The notes under the pieces: generated by a model
Database searches by the model: none
Seen by the model: only the letters and a program-made list of their open reading frames with translations
What the model was told of the DNA's origin: nothing
Shown here: positions 26,689 to 36,425 of the stretch, one piece after another
Position numbering within the stretch: position 1 is the stretch's first letter
Layout: every line of letters starts with the position of its first letter
DNA from: Leptotrichia sp. HSP-342
Lineage (GTDB): Bacteria > Fusobacteriota > Fusobacteriia > Fusobacteriales > Leptotrichiaceae
Direction of reading: 5' to 3'
DNA length: 64,000 nucleotides
NCBI RefSeq assembly: GCF_041199995.1
Contig: NZ_CP165646.1
Location: 1-64,000, forward strand
Program-made: the position numbers and the translations under genes

Positions 26689-27357
26689 TTAAACTTTTCT
26701 TTTCATAACTGGCAAATATAACAAAAATTCTAAAAAAATCATTGTAGAAATCAGAACAATATCATATAACCAGATAGGATTTATAAACTTCACTTGTGGA
26801 ATAATGTGACTTTTTAAAAACATTGCATTTATTTCCTTAAAGATAAAGTTGTAGATAAACGCATAAAGAAATATAAGAAGTAATGCGATTATTGATTGAA
26901 TAAATCCTTTTTTTGTAGGTCTTTCATCTAGATACTCATATCCAAAAAAAGCTGTGAATACAATAAGTGCATGCATTATCATAAAAATATAGACATAATA
27001 GTTGTCATGATAGTAAATTATCCCAGGCAGAATTAGTGCCAATACTGGCCCAAAAGTTAAATAATAAACTACATTATATAAAAATTTTGTTCTAAAAATT
27101 AAATACAATCCTGCAAAAATTGCTGCAAAATTACAAAGATGCACAGGTGTAACATTGGTTATAGGTTCATTCTGATACATCAGCCTATAAATCGAATCAA
27201 CTATTTTAAATGTTAACAAAAAATATCCTAAAAATATTGAATATTTCTTTATATCTATATTCTTAAAAAATTTTGGAATATAGAATAAAAATATGCAAAA
27301 TAAAATTGAAACAATAAAAGTTTCTATATGAATAGGGCTAAAATAACTAAAAGTCAA
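26689..27357 (-). CDS. TIGR02206-family (YwaF-like) membrane protein
   Basis: 222 residues with six to seven hydrophobic helices and the family motif PVHLCNFAA near residue 90, followed by a Gly/Pro-rich GPVLALILPG. Members are uncharacterised inner-membrane proteins. The start codon is TTG, preceded by AAAGGAG at six bases. First gene on the left-running block; the next gene upstream (27389) lies 31 bases away, so the two are probably co-transcribed. Confidence 0.8.
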   Translation of the reverse strand: MTFSYFSPIHIETFIVSILFCIFLFYIPKFFKNIDIKKYSIFLGYFLLTFKIVDSIYRLMYQNEPITNVTPVHLCNFAAIFAGLYLIFRTKFLYNVVYYLTFGPVLALILPGIIYYHDNYYVYIFMIMHALIVFTAFFGYEYLDERPTKKGFIQSIIALLLIFLYAFIYNFIFKEINAMFLKSHIIPQVKFINPIWLYDIVLISTMIFLEFLLYLPVMKRKV

Positions 27358-27388
27358 TAGCGTCTCCTTTCTAAATTTTTCATTTGAT

Positions 27389-28117
27389 TTATTGATTATC
27401 TTCTACATTTAAGAAAATTATACTTGCTAAAATTTTTCTGTAAAATTCATTTATTCCATCTGCCAGTTTAAACAGAACTAAAATGACTATTACCATCAGC
27501 TCTGAACTAGCGTCTGTTGAATAATTTCCAATTATTACAGCGAATACGAGAAAAATGAAAGATAAAATATAAAAAATTATATTAACAACAATAAAAGGTA
27601 TAATAATCCTTTTTCTATTTCCATCTAGAAGTTTAAAATTTTCTTCAATAGATTCAAAAAAATTAAGGTCTCTAGATAGATAAACTTGTCTGAAATATGA
27701 AAAACAGAGTGCAAGCACAATTGTAATTATAGAGGATGCCAAGTTGTTGCTCATCATAAGAATACTAAAATTTATTGAAGTCATTATTATACTTAGAACA
27801 ATGGACTTAAATATTAAATTAGTTTTATCCAGTTCATTTTTCCCTCTAATTTTGCTTATAACACTATTTTGAAATAAACTTAGTATAAACTCAATTGCCA
27901 CTGTAATTAAAAAACTTGTAATTAGTTCTTCTTTGCTGATTGTGTGAAACACAATAAAGTTTTTTAATACATATCCATTAATTCCAAACAATACAAAAGC
28001 TGGAAATAAAAACTTTTTATGTGTTTTAAATGATTTTATTAATACTTCAAAAGTTCTGCCTTGGTATTCAGTTTGTGTTAAATCTTCAGTTTTCAATACT
28101 TCTCTTAATTCTTCCAC
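27389..28117 (-). CDS. Multi-pass membrane protein of unknown function
   Basis: 242 residues beginning with GTG; a soluble N-terminal ~35 residues (MEELREVLKTEDLTQTEY) then about six hydrophobic segments and a short polar tail ending NVEDNQ. I recognise no family. There are no conserved polar or metal-binding clusters in the membrane part. It lies between the YwaF-like gene and the esterase gene, all leftward. Confidence 0.7.
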   Translation of the reverse strand: MEELREVLKTEDLTQTEYQGRTFEVLIKSFKTHKKFLFPAFVLFGINGYVLKNFIVFHTISKEELITSFLITVAIEFILSLFQNSVISKIRGKNELDKTNLIFKSIVLSIIMTSINFSILMMSNNLASSIITIVLALCFSYFRQVYLSRDLNFFESIEENFKLLDGNRKRIIIPFIVVNIIFYILSFIFLVFAVIIGNYSTDASSELMVIVILVLFKLADGINEFYRKILASIIFLNVEDNQ

Positions 28118-28165
28118 TTTTTATTTCTCGCTTTCAAATTTTTATTTAAAATTCTTTAACGCTGT

Positions 28166-29467
28166 TCACTGCTTCGTTTGAGAAAACATCCAGTCTTTAA
28201 TGCCAGGTATGCTATAAGCTACTTTCCAAGTTCCTGAATGTTCAGAGCCTGGATTGGCATCTTTTGGCAAGTATGGATTTGTCCCTTTTTCAAGTGTTGT
28301 ATATTTTATATTTGATTTTTGTGCGGCAAGTATTCTTGTACTTTCTAGAAACTGTCCTTCTGTATAGTCAGCCTTCCATGTTTCTTTTGTCACAGTTCCT
28401 CCCATTTTTGTAAGTTCATTTGTTATGGCATTCATTCCAGGATAAGCTTTTGCATCTCCCGTAGAAACTAAAATCCATAAGTTATTTTTTGCCATTGGCG
28501 CGGTTTCCTTGTCATCCCATTGGCATGCGACTAGATATGAAGCGGCAAACAAATCAGGATATTTGGAATTCATAACAATTGCCATCATTCCACCCATTGA
28601 CTGTCCAGTGGCGTAAATTCTCTTAGTATCAATATTATATCTGGAAGGAAGATATTCTCTTACTAGATTGACAGTTGCTTCCAGATCACTTGTAATATCA
28701 CCATTGTCATCAACAACTTGTCTAGAATATTGTGGAGCTAGTACAAATGCCTCATGTTTTGCCTGTTCTTCAGGTGTCGCAAAAGAAATTGCTCCATTTC
28801 CCTGTAGAAGTGTAGTTTTCGTATCTTCACTTAAAACACCCATGTCGTGCATAAACAGTACAAGTGGATATTTTTTATTTCTGTCAAAATTTTTTGGAAT
28901 ATACAAATTATATTTAACACTTGTTCCAGTTCTTGGATCTTTAAATACAAATTGCTTAAAATTTTCTACAACTAAATTTTTTGTTTTGTTATTTTCAAAT
29001 ATTGCAATGCTTTTTTCCATTTTTTTTCCATTTGTGAATAAAATATCTTCTTTTTGTGTTATTTTGGAAGTTGCCTTTCTCATTTGAAAACCTATTTCAG
29101 CTCCGCCTTCTATACGCAAGGAAGCTTCCTTGTCTTTTGGATTTAGCTCAATAATTATATATTTTCCATCTTTAACAATATTTGTTTTTTCAGGCTGAGT
29201 ATTTGAATAAACTCTTTCCACAGTTCTGCCTGATACGGCGAAGGTATCCCTTGAAAGCTGTGAATTTACTACTTTTTCATTCAATTCTATAATAATATGT
29301 GTAATCTGCTGTCCATTTCCAAAGACTTCTGTTACAGATGTTACATTTTTTATTCCTTTTGGATATTTTATCTTTTCTGTTTTTAATGTAGTAGTAGTTT
29401 CTGCTGAAATAATACCAGTTGACAATAACATACCAAATATTGCTAGAAATAATAATACTTTTTTCAT
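28166..29467 (-). CDS. Secreted alpha/beta-hydrolase esterase (PHB-depolymerase/prolyl-oligopeptidase-like)
   Basis: 433 residues with a cleavable signal peptide (KKVLLFLAIFGMLLSTGIISAE) and no lipobox Cys. An N-terminal beta-rich domain (about 30-170) is followed by a hydrolase domain: YNLYIPKNFDRNKKYPLVLFMHD, nucleophile elbow GQSMGG (Ser about 290), a downstream Asp region and a late His in SEHSGTW. This is the arrangement of esterase/peptidase proteins annotated as phospholipase/carboxylesterase. A GTG at 29473 is possible, but AAGGAG spacing favours the ATG at 29467. Substrate unknown. Confidence 0.8.
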   Translation of the reverse strand: MKKVLLFLAIFGMLLSTGIISAETTTTLKTEKIKYPKGIKNVTSVTEVFGNGQQITHIIIELNEKVVNSQLSRDTFAVSGRTVERVYSNTQPEKTNIVKDGKYIIIELNPKDKEASLRIEGGAEIGFQMRKATSKITQKEDILFTNGKKMEKSIAIFENNKTKNLVVENFKQFVFKDPRTGTSVKYNLYIPKNFDRNKKYPLVLFMHDMGVLSEDTKTTLLQGNGAISFATPEEQAKHEAFVLAPQYSRQVVDDNGDITSDLEATVNLVREYLPSRYNIDTKRIYATGQSMGGMMAIVMNSKYPDLFAASYLVACQWDDKETAPMAKNNLWILVSTGDAKAYPGMNAITNELTKMGGTVTKETWKADYTEGQFLESTRILAAQKSNIKYTTLEKGTNPYLPKDANPGSEHSGTWKVAYSIPGIKDWMFSQTKQ

Positions 29468-29592
29468 ATACACTTTCTCCTTCTCAATTTTTATTCAATT
29501 AAATAACCCCTTTTATAAATTTTACCACAATTTTTATATATTTCAAAATTTTAAAATAAAAACTAATTTCTGTTTATGAATACCTTTTGAAT

Positions 29593-32500
29593 TTATTCCA
29601 CAACAGTTAAAAACTCCAATTTTCTTACTTTCATTACAACAAGATTATCAACTGTATCCTCCTCTTTATTTTTCCCTTTCGGACTTACTGTATCAATAGT
29701 TTTTATAACTTTCTTCATCTCAAATTTTTCATTTAATTCTGCCTGCTCTTTCTGTGCATTTTCCAAAAAGTACAGTTCAAAATGATTTCTTATTTCAAAA
29801 ATTCTCTGAATTTTGTATTTTTCAGCAAATAATTTTAATTTAATGCTTAAAATAAATTTTTTCATCTGTTCTGGAATTTTCCCAAATCTATCTCTAATTT
29901 CATCAAGCAAATCAGTTAATTCGCTATCTGTTTCCAGCATTGCAAAACGTTTATAGATATTTAGCCTTTCATCTTTTTCAATATATGTTTCAGGAATGAA
30001 TCCTCTTTCATCCAGAATAATTTCCACATTTTCAATTTTTTCAACAAACTCGCCCTTTTGCCTACGAATTTCCTCATTTAGCATTTTTATATATAAATCA
30101 TATCCAAAAGTTTCAATCGTTCCGTGCTGCTTGTCTCCCAAAATTTCCCCAGCGCCACGTATTTTCAAGTCTTCCATCGAAATTTGAAAACCTCCTGATT
30201 TTATCCCTTCCACTTTTAGCATGCTTTCTTCCTTTTGCCGCCCCTGCTTTGTAATATTTCTCGTTTTTAATAAATAACAGTATCCTTGCCTGTTGCTACG
30301 CCCTACACGCCCCTTCAGCTGATACACCTGCGATAAGCCTAAACCAGTAAAGTTTTCAATCAAAATAGTGTTGGCATTTCCCACATCAATTCCATTTTCA
30401 ATAATTGTTGAAGCAATCAGAATGTCAAATTGCCCATTTTCAAAACGCAACAACTTATCCTTAATTTCCTTTGGCGGAAGCTGTCCATTTATAAATTCGA
30501 TTTTTACAAAGTCTGGAAGCATTTCCTTCAGTTCCTTCAATTTTTCCTTCATATTTTTTACATCATTATAAATATAGAAAACTTGCCCATCACGTGACAG
30601 TTCACGCAGTATCGCCATTTTTATTGTTTCCTCATCCCAATCCAGAATTTCTGTTATAATAGGAAGTCTGTTCGTTGGCGGAGTGTCAATTATGGAAATT
30701 TCACGGATTCCAAGCATCGCAAGGTTTAGAGTACGTGGAATCGGAGTCGCAGTTAATGTCAGCACATCCAGCTTTTCCCTTTGGGATTTCAGCTTCTCTT
30801 TAGCCTTTACGCCAAATTTCTGCTCTTCATCAATAATTAAAAGTCCTAAGTTCTTAAACTGCACATCATCGCTCAAAAGCCTGTGAGTTCCAATAACCAA
30901 GTCAATGATTCCACTTTTCAGATTTTTTAAAATGTCCTTGGATTTACTTTTCGTAAGCCGTGATAAATTCTCAATCGTAATCGGATAATTTTCAAATCTT
31001 CTTTTAAATCGTTCAAAATGCTGTTCTGCAAGCACCGTAGTCGGAGCCACCATAACAACTTGCTTTCCATTGTCAATCGCTTTAAATGCGGCTCTCATCG
31101 CAACTTCCGTTTTCCCGTATCCAACATCTCCACAGACAATCCTGTCCATTATTTGTGGACTTTCCATATCCTTTTTCACGTCATTTATTGCATTTTTCTG
31201 ATCCTCGGTTTCCTCAAATGGAAAATTCGCTTCAAATTCCTCCTGCCACACAGTATCCTTCTGATAGACAAAACCGTTCTGGCTTTGCCGTCTTGCCTGT
31301 ATTTTGATAAGTTCCGCCGCAAATTTCTGAATATCCTCTTCAATTTTCTTCCTTTTCCGCTTGAATCCACGTGTCCCCAGCCTGAATAACTGTGGCTCTG
31401 TATCATTTGACACATATTTTTCCAATCTATCAAGTTTTTCTACAGGAATATACAAAATATCCTCATCGGCATATTTAATTTTCAAATAATCCCGCTCATC
31501 CATTGTCTGAATTCCTTTATAAATTCCAACACCATATTGAACATGGATTACGTAATCGCCTTCGATTATCTGATTGACTTTTTTATATTTTATAGCCTTT
31601 GCTGTTTTTTTCTTTCGCTCGTAAATATATCCGTCAAGCTCCCTGTCTGTCAGCACAATAAAATTATTTTTCCTATTTTTAGTATCTAGATTTTCTGAAT
31701 TGTCATTAAAGATAAATCCTTCAAACAGCTCATATTTTTCAATTTCCAGATTGTTTTCCTTTTCAGTCAGAATTTGTCCAAATTCAGCCATTTTCTTCTC
31801 ATAGTTATTCGTAAAAATATAAATATCTTCAATTTTTGACAATTTTTCAAGCCTATTTTTATCCCTGAAAGTCTCAATCTGCTCCTGCGAAAAATTTTTA
31901 GTCTGCACAAAAATGCTTTTTTTCTTCAGATTTTCATACCTTTTTCGATAAGTTTCCTCACGGCTTCTGTCAAGCAAAATAAACTCTTCCATTTTATAGT
32001 CCAACAATTCCTCATTTTCAATAACAATCGTTACATCTTCCGCCTTTAATTCATCAATAAGCTCAATCAATTCATAATTATTTCCAGAAAGCAAATTTCC
32101 AAAAACTTTTATTTCTTCCATCTTTTCCACAGAAATCTGGCTATCAATATCAAAAACCCTTATACTTTCCAGCTCATCTCCAAAAAACTCCAGTCTAACA
32201 GGATTTTCCAAATCTGGCGGAAAAATATCAAGAATATCCCCACGTCTGCTGTACTGCCCCTTTTTCTCAATCAAATATGAATTTTCATACCCATTTTCTA
32301 CAAGAAATTCCACAATTTTCGTAAAACTATATTCTTTTCCAATCTCAAAGGAAAAAAACTTAACTTTTTCAAAAAAAATATCCAAAGTAATCTGTAAATT
32401 TACAAATAAAATAAATTTTTCCTGATTTTTTAAAATATCCAGCAGTCTTATATTTATTCCTGTTATATCTTCCTTATTTTGTGAAATATTTTCAAAAATA

Positions 32501-32802
32501 TCAATTATTTTTTTATCTTCTAGCTTATTTATATTCTCTTTACTATTTTTTTTGCCAGTTTTAGATTTTTTCATTAAAATATCTTTTTGTTTTTCTGACA
32601 TTTCATAGTAATTTTCCAGCATTGCATGATAATTTTCCAAATTTCTATTGGATGTGGAAATATAAATTATCTTTTTCTTTTTCGAACATAATAAAAACCA
32701 CGGAATTGCACCGCGGTAAAAATTATTTTCTGATTGTAAAATATCTATTTTTTTATCTTTTAATTTTTCTATTTTATCTAAAAAACTTAAGTTAAAGTTC
32801 AT
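29593..32802 (-). CDS. mfd: Transcription-repair coupling factor Mfd
   Basis: Translocase that removes stalled RNA polymerase and recruits UvrA. The 1069-residue protein has a UvrB-homology N-terminus (GQYSRRGDILDIFPP), the RNA-polymerase-interacting domain (GDYVIHVQYGVGIYKG), helicase motif I GDVGYGKTEVA, motif II DEEQKFGV, motif III TATPIPRTL, the TRG region and a C-terminal D7 domain. It is somewhat shorter than E. coli Mfd (1148) through a compact N-terminus. It begins 17 bases after the RnfD-like gene. Confidence 0.96.
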   Translation of the reverse strand: MNFNLSFLDKIEKLKDKKIDILQSENNFYRGAIPWFLLCSKKKKIIYISTSNRNLENYHAMLENYYEMSEKQKDILMKKSKTGKKNSKENINKLEDKKIIDIFENISQNKEDITGINIRLLDILKNQEKFILFVNLQITLDIFFEKVKFFSFEIGKEYSFTKIVEFLVENGYENSYLIEKKGQYSRRGDILDIFPPDLENPVRLEFFGDELESIRVFDIDSQISVEKMEEIKVFGNLLSGNNYELIELIDELKAEDVTIVIENEELLDYKMEEFILLDRSREETYRKRYENLKKKSIFVQTKNFSQEQIETFRDKNRLEKLSKIEDIYIFTNNYEKKMAEFGQILTEKENNLEIEKYELFEGFIFNDNSENLDTKNRKNNFIVLTDRELDGYIYERKKKTAKAIKYKKVNQIIEGDYVIHVQYGVGIYKGIQTMDERDYLKIKYADEDILYIPVEKLDRLEKYVSNDTEPQLFRLGTRGFKRKRKKIEEDIQKFAAELIKIQARRQSQNGFVYQKDTVWQEEFEANFPFEETEDQKNAINDVKKDMESPQIMDRIVCGDVGYGKTEVAMRAAFKAIDNGKQVVMVAPTTVLAEQHFERFKRRFENYPITIENLSRLTKSKSKDILKNLKSGIIDLVIGTHRLLSDDVQFKNLGLLIIDEEQKFGVKAKEKLKSQREKLDVLTLTATPIPRTLNLAMLGIREISIIDTPPTNRLPIITEILDWDEETIKMAILRELSRDGQVFYIYNDVKNMKEKLKELKEMLPDFVKIEFINGQLPPKEIKDKLLRFENGQFDILIASTIIENGIDVGNANTILIENFTGLGLSQVYQLKGRVGRSNRQGYCYLLKTRNITKQGRQKEESMLKVEGIKSGGFQISMEDLKIRGAGEILGDKQHGTIETFGYDLYIKMLNEEIRRQKGEFVEKIENVEIILDERGFIPETYIEKDERLNIYKRFAMLETDSELTDLLDEIRDRFGKIPEQMKKFILSIKLKLFAEKYKIQRIFEIRNHFELYFLENAQKEQAELNEKFEMKKVIKTIDTVSPKGKNKEEDTVDNLVVMKVRKLEFLTVVE

Positions 32803-32819
32803 AAAAAGCCTTCCCTTTT

Positions 32820-33854
32820 TTATCTGTTGTTATATAATCGCCATATTCCGTATACAACATAAATATAAACAATATATGGAATAAATCCATAAGTATGCAG
32901 GTAAGATGTTGCAAATACAATTAAAACTACAATAATTGCAAAACCAATCCCTTGTATTATTTCAGCAAAAGAAACAGATTCAACACCAAATACATTTGGC
33001 TTAAATATTGTATTTATAGGTTTTGTGAAAGGATTTAAAATTAATACGGAATAAATAATTGCTTCAGTATGAATTCCTAAAAACCAGAATATTATTGTAG
33101 AAAGTCCAGCTAAAAATCCAAAAAATACTTTTCCAAGTCCATGTCTAGGGGTAGTAAAGCTATCTGTTAATACAAAAATTCCCATAAAAATAATTTCTCC
33201 AAGAGTAGTTACTACATTAATATTATAAGCTGCTGTAATATAGTATCCAAAGAAGATTGTAACAAAGAATGATACAGGAATATGCCATGTTATCTTTGTT
33301 CTAAAGATTAGATATATTGCTCCTATAACCATGGCAACTATTGAAAGTTCACCAATAATCCCTCTATCTACTAGAATAAATGAAGCTAATCCTGTCATGT
33401 TCTGTCCTGAAATTTTTAACACATCTGAATTAGTCCACGCTTGTGAATTTGGGGCTAAAATAGCTGGGAAAAACGTCAATACGAATAATTTTCCTAATAT
33501 TACTGGATTAAAAATCTTTTTATCTGTCCCTCTATATACAGCTTTTCCAAATAATGTCGCTGTCCCTCCTGCAAATGCTGCTACATAAAGTGGAGTAAAT
33601 GGAGCAAGAACAAGCCCTGTCAAAGCTCCTATTGTAATTCCCGAAAGATCCTTTAATGTTCCTTTATTTTTCTGTATTATTAATGAAAATATTATGTCTA
33701 CCGCTTCTGAAGCTCCTACTGCTGATAAAATTACTAGAAGTGGTGTTGTTTCATAAATAAAGAATGCAACAAACAACATAGGAAGCAGAGACACTAAAAT
33801 ATCTATATTTGTCTTTGTTATATTTTCCTGTAATTCCTTTTTCTTTCTAAACAT
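32820..33854 (-). CDS. RnfD/NqrB-like membrane protein
   Basis: 344 residues with about nine to ten membrane helices and the NqrB/RnfD family layout: GALTGLVLAPFTPLYVAAFAGG early, NPVILGKLF, and FVLTDSFTTPRHGLGKVFFG, which corresponds to the loop before the covalent FMN threonine in Rnf/Nqr subunits. In complete complexes this subunit moves Na+ or H+ during ferredoxin:NAD oxidation. No other rnf genes lie nearby, so it is either part of a dispersed complex or a paralogue. It is upstream of mfd with a 17-base gap. Confidence 0.75.
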   Translation of the reverse strand: MFRKKKELQENITKTNIDILVSLLPMLFVAFFIYETTPLLVILSAVGASEAVDIIFSLIIQKNKGTLKDLSGITIGALTGLVLAPFTPLYVAAFAGGTATLFGKAVYRGTDKKIFNPVILGKLFVLTFFPAILAPNSQAWTNSDVLKISGQNMTGLASFILVDRGIIGELSIVAMVIGAIYLIFRTKITWHIPVSFFVTIFFGYYITAAYNINVVTTLGEIIFMGIFVLTDSFTTPRHGLGKVFFGFLAGLSTIIFWFLGIHTEAIIYSVLILNPFTKPINTIFKPNVFGVESVSFAEIIQGIGFAIIVVLIVFATSYLHTYGFIPYIVYIYVVYGIWRLYNNR

Positions 33855-33945
33855 ATTAAAATTTCACTACCTTTCTTTTATAATTTAATTTTATTTTTGC
33901 TTAACCCCAGTAAAAAGTTGTTAGACAAACTTCTGATATAATTGT

Positions 33946-34551
33946 CTATTCTGACGAGCTTGAATCTCCACCACCAGACGATGAACCTCCGGAATTATTT
34001 CCTCCTCCGCTACTTCCGCTTCCAGATCCGCTACTGCTTCCTCCGGTTGATTTCGGAGCAGAATCTTGTGATTTAACTTTTGATGGTTTTTCCTGTGGCG
34101 CTACTTCCGCAGAAGAATTATTGTTTTTTAGACGGCTATGTTTAGGTACTTTATACAAGCCATTATTATTTTTTCTATTTTTTTTGTTACCTCTTTTTCC
34201 ATTAAGTCCGTTTTCATTTGGTACACCTGGCATTTGATTTTGTGCATTTGGATCAGTTACTACAGGCTGTTGTGGTGCTGCTTGTTGTTGCGGCATATTT
34301 GGTGCAGGCTGCTGAGGCTGTGCAGGATTTACTACTGCGGTAGGTTGCTGTTGCGTAGGCTGCTGTTTTGAATCATTCTTCTTGGCATCAGTTTTATCAT
34401 CTTTTTTAACTTCTTTTATTTTGTCACCAACTTTTTTGGTTTCATCTCCCAGTTGTTTAATTATATTTTTGGGATTTTTTGAATCTTGACTTCCAAATGC
34501 CACTAATACAACTGACAATAGGAATAAAATGACACTTTTGACTTGCTTCAT
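33946..34551 (-). CDS. Low-complexity secreted protein (Q/P-rich centre, S/G-rich tail)
   Basis: 201 residues. A hydrophobic N-terminus (VKSVILFLLSVVLVAFGS) looks like a signal peptide but has no Cys, so it is not a lipoprotein. Then comes a Lys/Asp-rich section, a Q/P-rich section (residues ~60-110), a basic KRGNKKNRKNNNG patch and a C-terminal run of Ser and Gly of about 35 residues. No domain is recognisable. AGGAG precedes the ATG. Reads like an extended, flexible exported protein; function unknown. Confidence 0.65.
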   Translation of the reverse strand: MKQVKSVILFLLSVVLVAFGSQDSKNPKNIIKQLGDETKKVGDKIKEVKKDDKTDAKKNDSKQQPTQQQPTAVVNPAQPQQPAPNMPQQQAAPQQPVVTDPNAQNQMPGVPNENGLNGKRGNKKNRKNNNGLYKVPKHSRLKNNNSSAEVAPQEKPSKVKSQDSAPKSTGGSSSGSGSGSSGGGNNSGGSSSGGGDSSSSE

Positions 34552-34623
34552 ATTTCTTTCTCCTAACTTTTTATTTATTTAAATAAGATATAATTTATAT
34601 AAATGAATCACAATAATTTTTTG

Positions 34624-36381
34624 TTAATTTTTATTAGAAATATCAAAGTTTTTATTATATAACGCTTTGTAAATTCCATTTTTGCTTATTAATTCATTAT
34701 GATTTCCTACCTCTTTTATTTCTCCTTTTTGTATTACCACTATTTTATTACTATTTTCGATTGTTGTCAACCTATGAGCGATAATAAATGTAGTTTTTCC
34801 TTTCATAAGTTTTTCAAGTGCGTCCTGAACTAGCTTTTCAGATTCATTATCAAGAGCTGAAGTCGCTTCATCCAAAATTAATATTTGAGGGTTTTCTAAG
34901 ATTGCACGTGCAATTGCAATTCTTTGTTTCTGTCCACCTGACAATTTTACTCCACGTTCTCCAATTTCTGTATCATATCCATCAGGCAGATTTTCAATAA
35001 ATTCATGTGCATTAGCTTGAATAGCAGCTTTTATAATTTCTTCTTTGGTGGCGTCCTGGCGGCCATATCTTATATTACTAAGAATTGTTCCTGCGAATAG
35101 GAACGTCTCCTGTGGCACAATTCCTATCGCTTTTCTAAGGCTTTTAATATCATAATTTCTGATGTCAATTCTATCAATCTTTATTGAACCATCCGATACA
35201 TCAAAAAATCTTGGTATTAAATTTACAAGTGTGGATTTTCCACCACCTGAATTTCCGACAAAAGCTACAGTTTCTCCTTTTTTTACATTTAAATTGATAT
35301 TTTTTAATATTTTTTCAGGATTATCTTTATAATGAAAATCTACATTTTCAAAGTTTATATTATCTGCAAAATATTTAAATTTCACACAGTCTGGTCGATT
35401 CACAATACTTGGAATTTCTTCCAGAATTTCAGAAACTCTTGTAATTGAGGATAAATTTACATTTATTGCATTAAATCTTGTTATGGCGCGTCTTGCAGGT
35501 GTGTACATTGATGAGATAGCACCTATTATTGTAATAAAGTCTCCAGGCGTAAAACTTTTTGCCCTCAAAACACGATATCCACTAAACATTAATAGAAGTG
35601 CTATTATTATGTAATTTAAAGCTTCCATAATGGAGTTAGCTTTTGCATTGTATCTAGCAGATCTTACAGCAATTTTTTTTAAATTATTATTTTTTTTCTT
35701 AAAATTATTTATTTCATACTCTTCTGTAGCAAATGCCCGTATAATCCTAATTCCTGACAATGTTTCCTGTAATTTGGAATTTAGTCCATCTAATGCTTCT
35801 TGACGCTGTTTTCCTGAACGTTTTAGTCTTTTTGCATATCTTCTTACTGTAATTACAAGGATTGGAGTAACAATCATAACTCCTAAAGTCAAATCAAAAT
35901 CTATGTAAAATGCTATTCCTAAAAAAAATATCACTTTTATTATTTCAGAAATCATATCAAAAATTTCTAATATAATAGAATTTATGTTACTAGGATCTGT
36001 CATTACACGTGTCATTATATCTCCTATTTTTTTGCTTGAAAAATATTCCATATCTAAAGTCTGTATTTTATTATAAATATCAGTAACTATATCCTTATAG
36101 ATAGAAGATGAGATTACAGTTGAAAAAATTGTATTCCAATACATAAGAACTGCACCAATTACTGCAAGCATTATCATTGCTCCTGCCGCATACAAAATAT
36201 CCTTTTCGCTTTTTCCCGCAATACCCCTATCAAATAACCTTTTTACCAAAGCTATTGGAGCCGAAGAAACAAGAGATGATATTGTTGCAAGTAAAAGATT
36301 TAGTATGATTAATATATAATATTTTTTTATATATTTTTTTAATTTTTGAATTACTCCAAAATCTAGTTCTATTTTTTTCAT
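34624..36381 (-). CDS. ABC exporter, permease/ATPase half-transporter (MsbA-like)
   Basis: 585 residues: six membrane helices in the first ~320 residues, then an ATPase domain with Walker A GNSGGGKST, Q-loop, signature LSGGQKQ, Walker B ILILDEATSAL and switch His IIAHR. This is the homodimeric exporter type of MsbA, which flips lipid A-core across the inner membrane. Its place at the end of a surface-glycan cluster supports that role but does not prove it; drug or lipid export remains possible. AAAGG precedes the ATG. Confidence 0.85.
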   Translation of the reverse strand: MKKIELDFGVIQKLKKYIKKYYILIILNLLLATISSLVSSAPIALVKRLFDRGIAGKSEKDILYAAGAMIMLAVIGAVLMYWNTIFSTVISSSIYKDIVTDIYNKIQTLDMEYFSSKKIGDIMTRVMTDPSNINSIILEIFDMISEIIKVIFFLGIAFYIDFDLTLGVMIVTPILVITVRRYAKRLKRSGKQRQEALDGLNSKLQETLSGIRIIRAFATEEYEINNFKKKNNNLKKIAVRSARYNAKANSIMEALNYIIIALLLMFSGYRVLRAKSFTPGDFITIIGAISSMYTPARRAITRFNAINVNLSSITRVSEILEEIPSIVNRPDCVKFKYFADNINFENVDFHYKDNPEKILKNINLNVKKGETVAFVGNSGGGKSTLVNLIPRFFDVSDGSIKIDRIDIRNYDIKSLRKAIGIVPQETFLFAGTILSNIRYGRQDATKEEIIKAAIQANAHEFIENLPDGYDTEIGERGVKLSGGQKQRIAIARAILENPQILILDEATSALDNESEKLVQDALEKLMKGKTTFIIAHRLTTIENSNKIVVIQKGEIKEVGNHNELISKNGIYKALYNKNFDISNKN

Positions 36382-36425
36382 ATATTTACCTTTCGTATAA
36401 TTATTGTTTTAACACCTCTCCACAG

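Noticed and set aside
28668..29087. 139-codon plus-strand frame opposite the esterase gene
   Set aside because: No ribosome-binding site or family features; the minus-strand gene is complete.
31018..31389. Plus-strand frames inside mfd
   Set aside because: Shadows of helicase-motif coding sequence.
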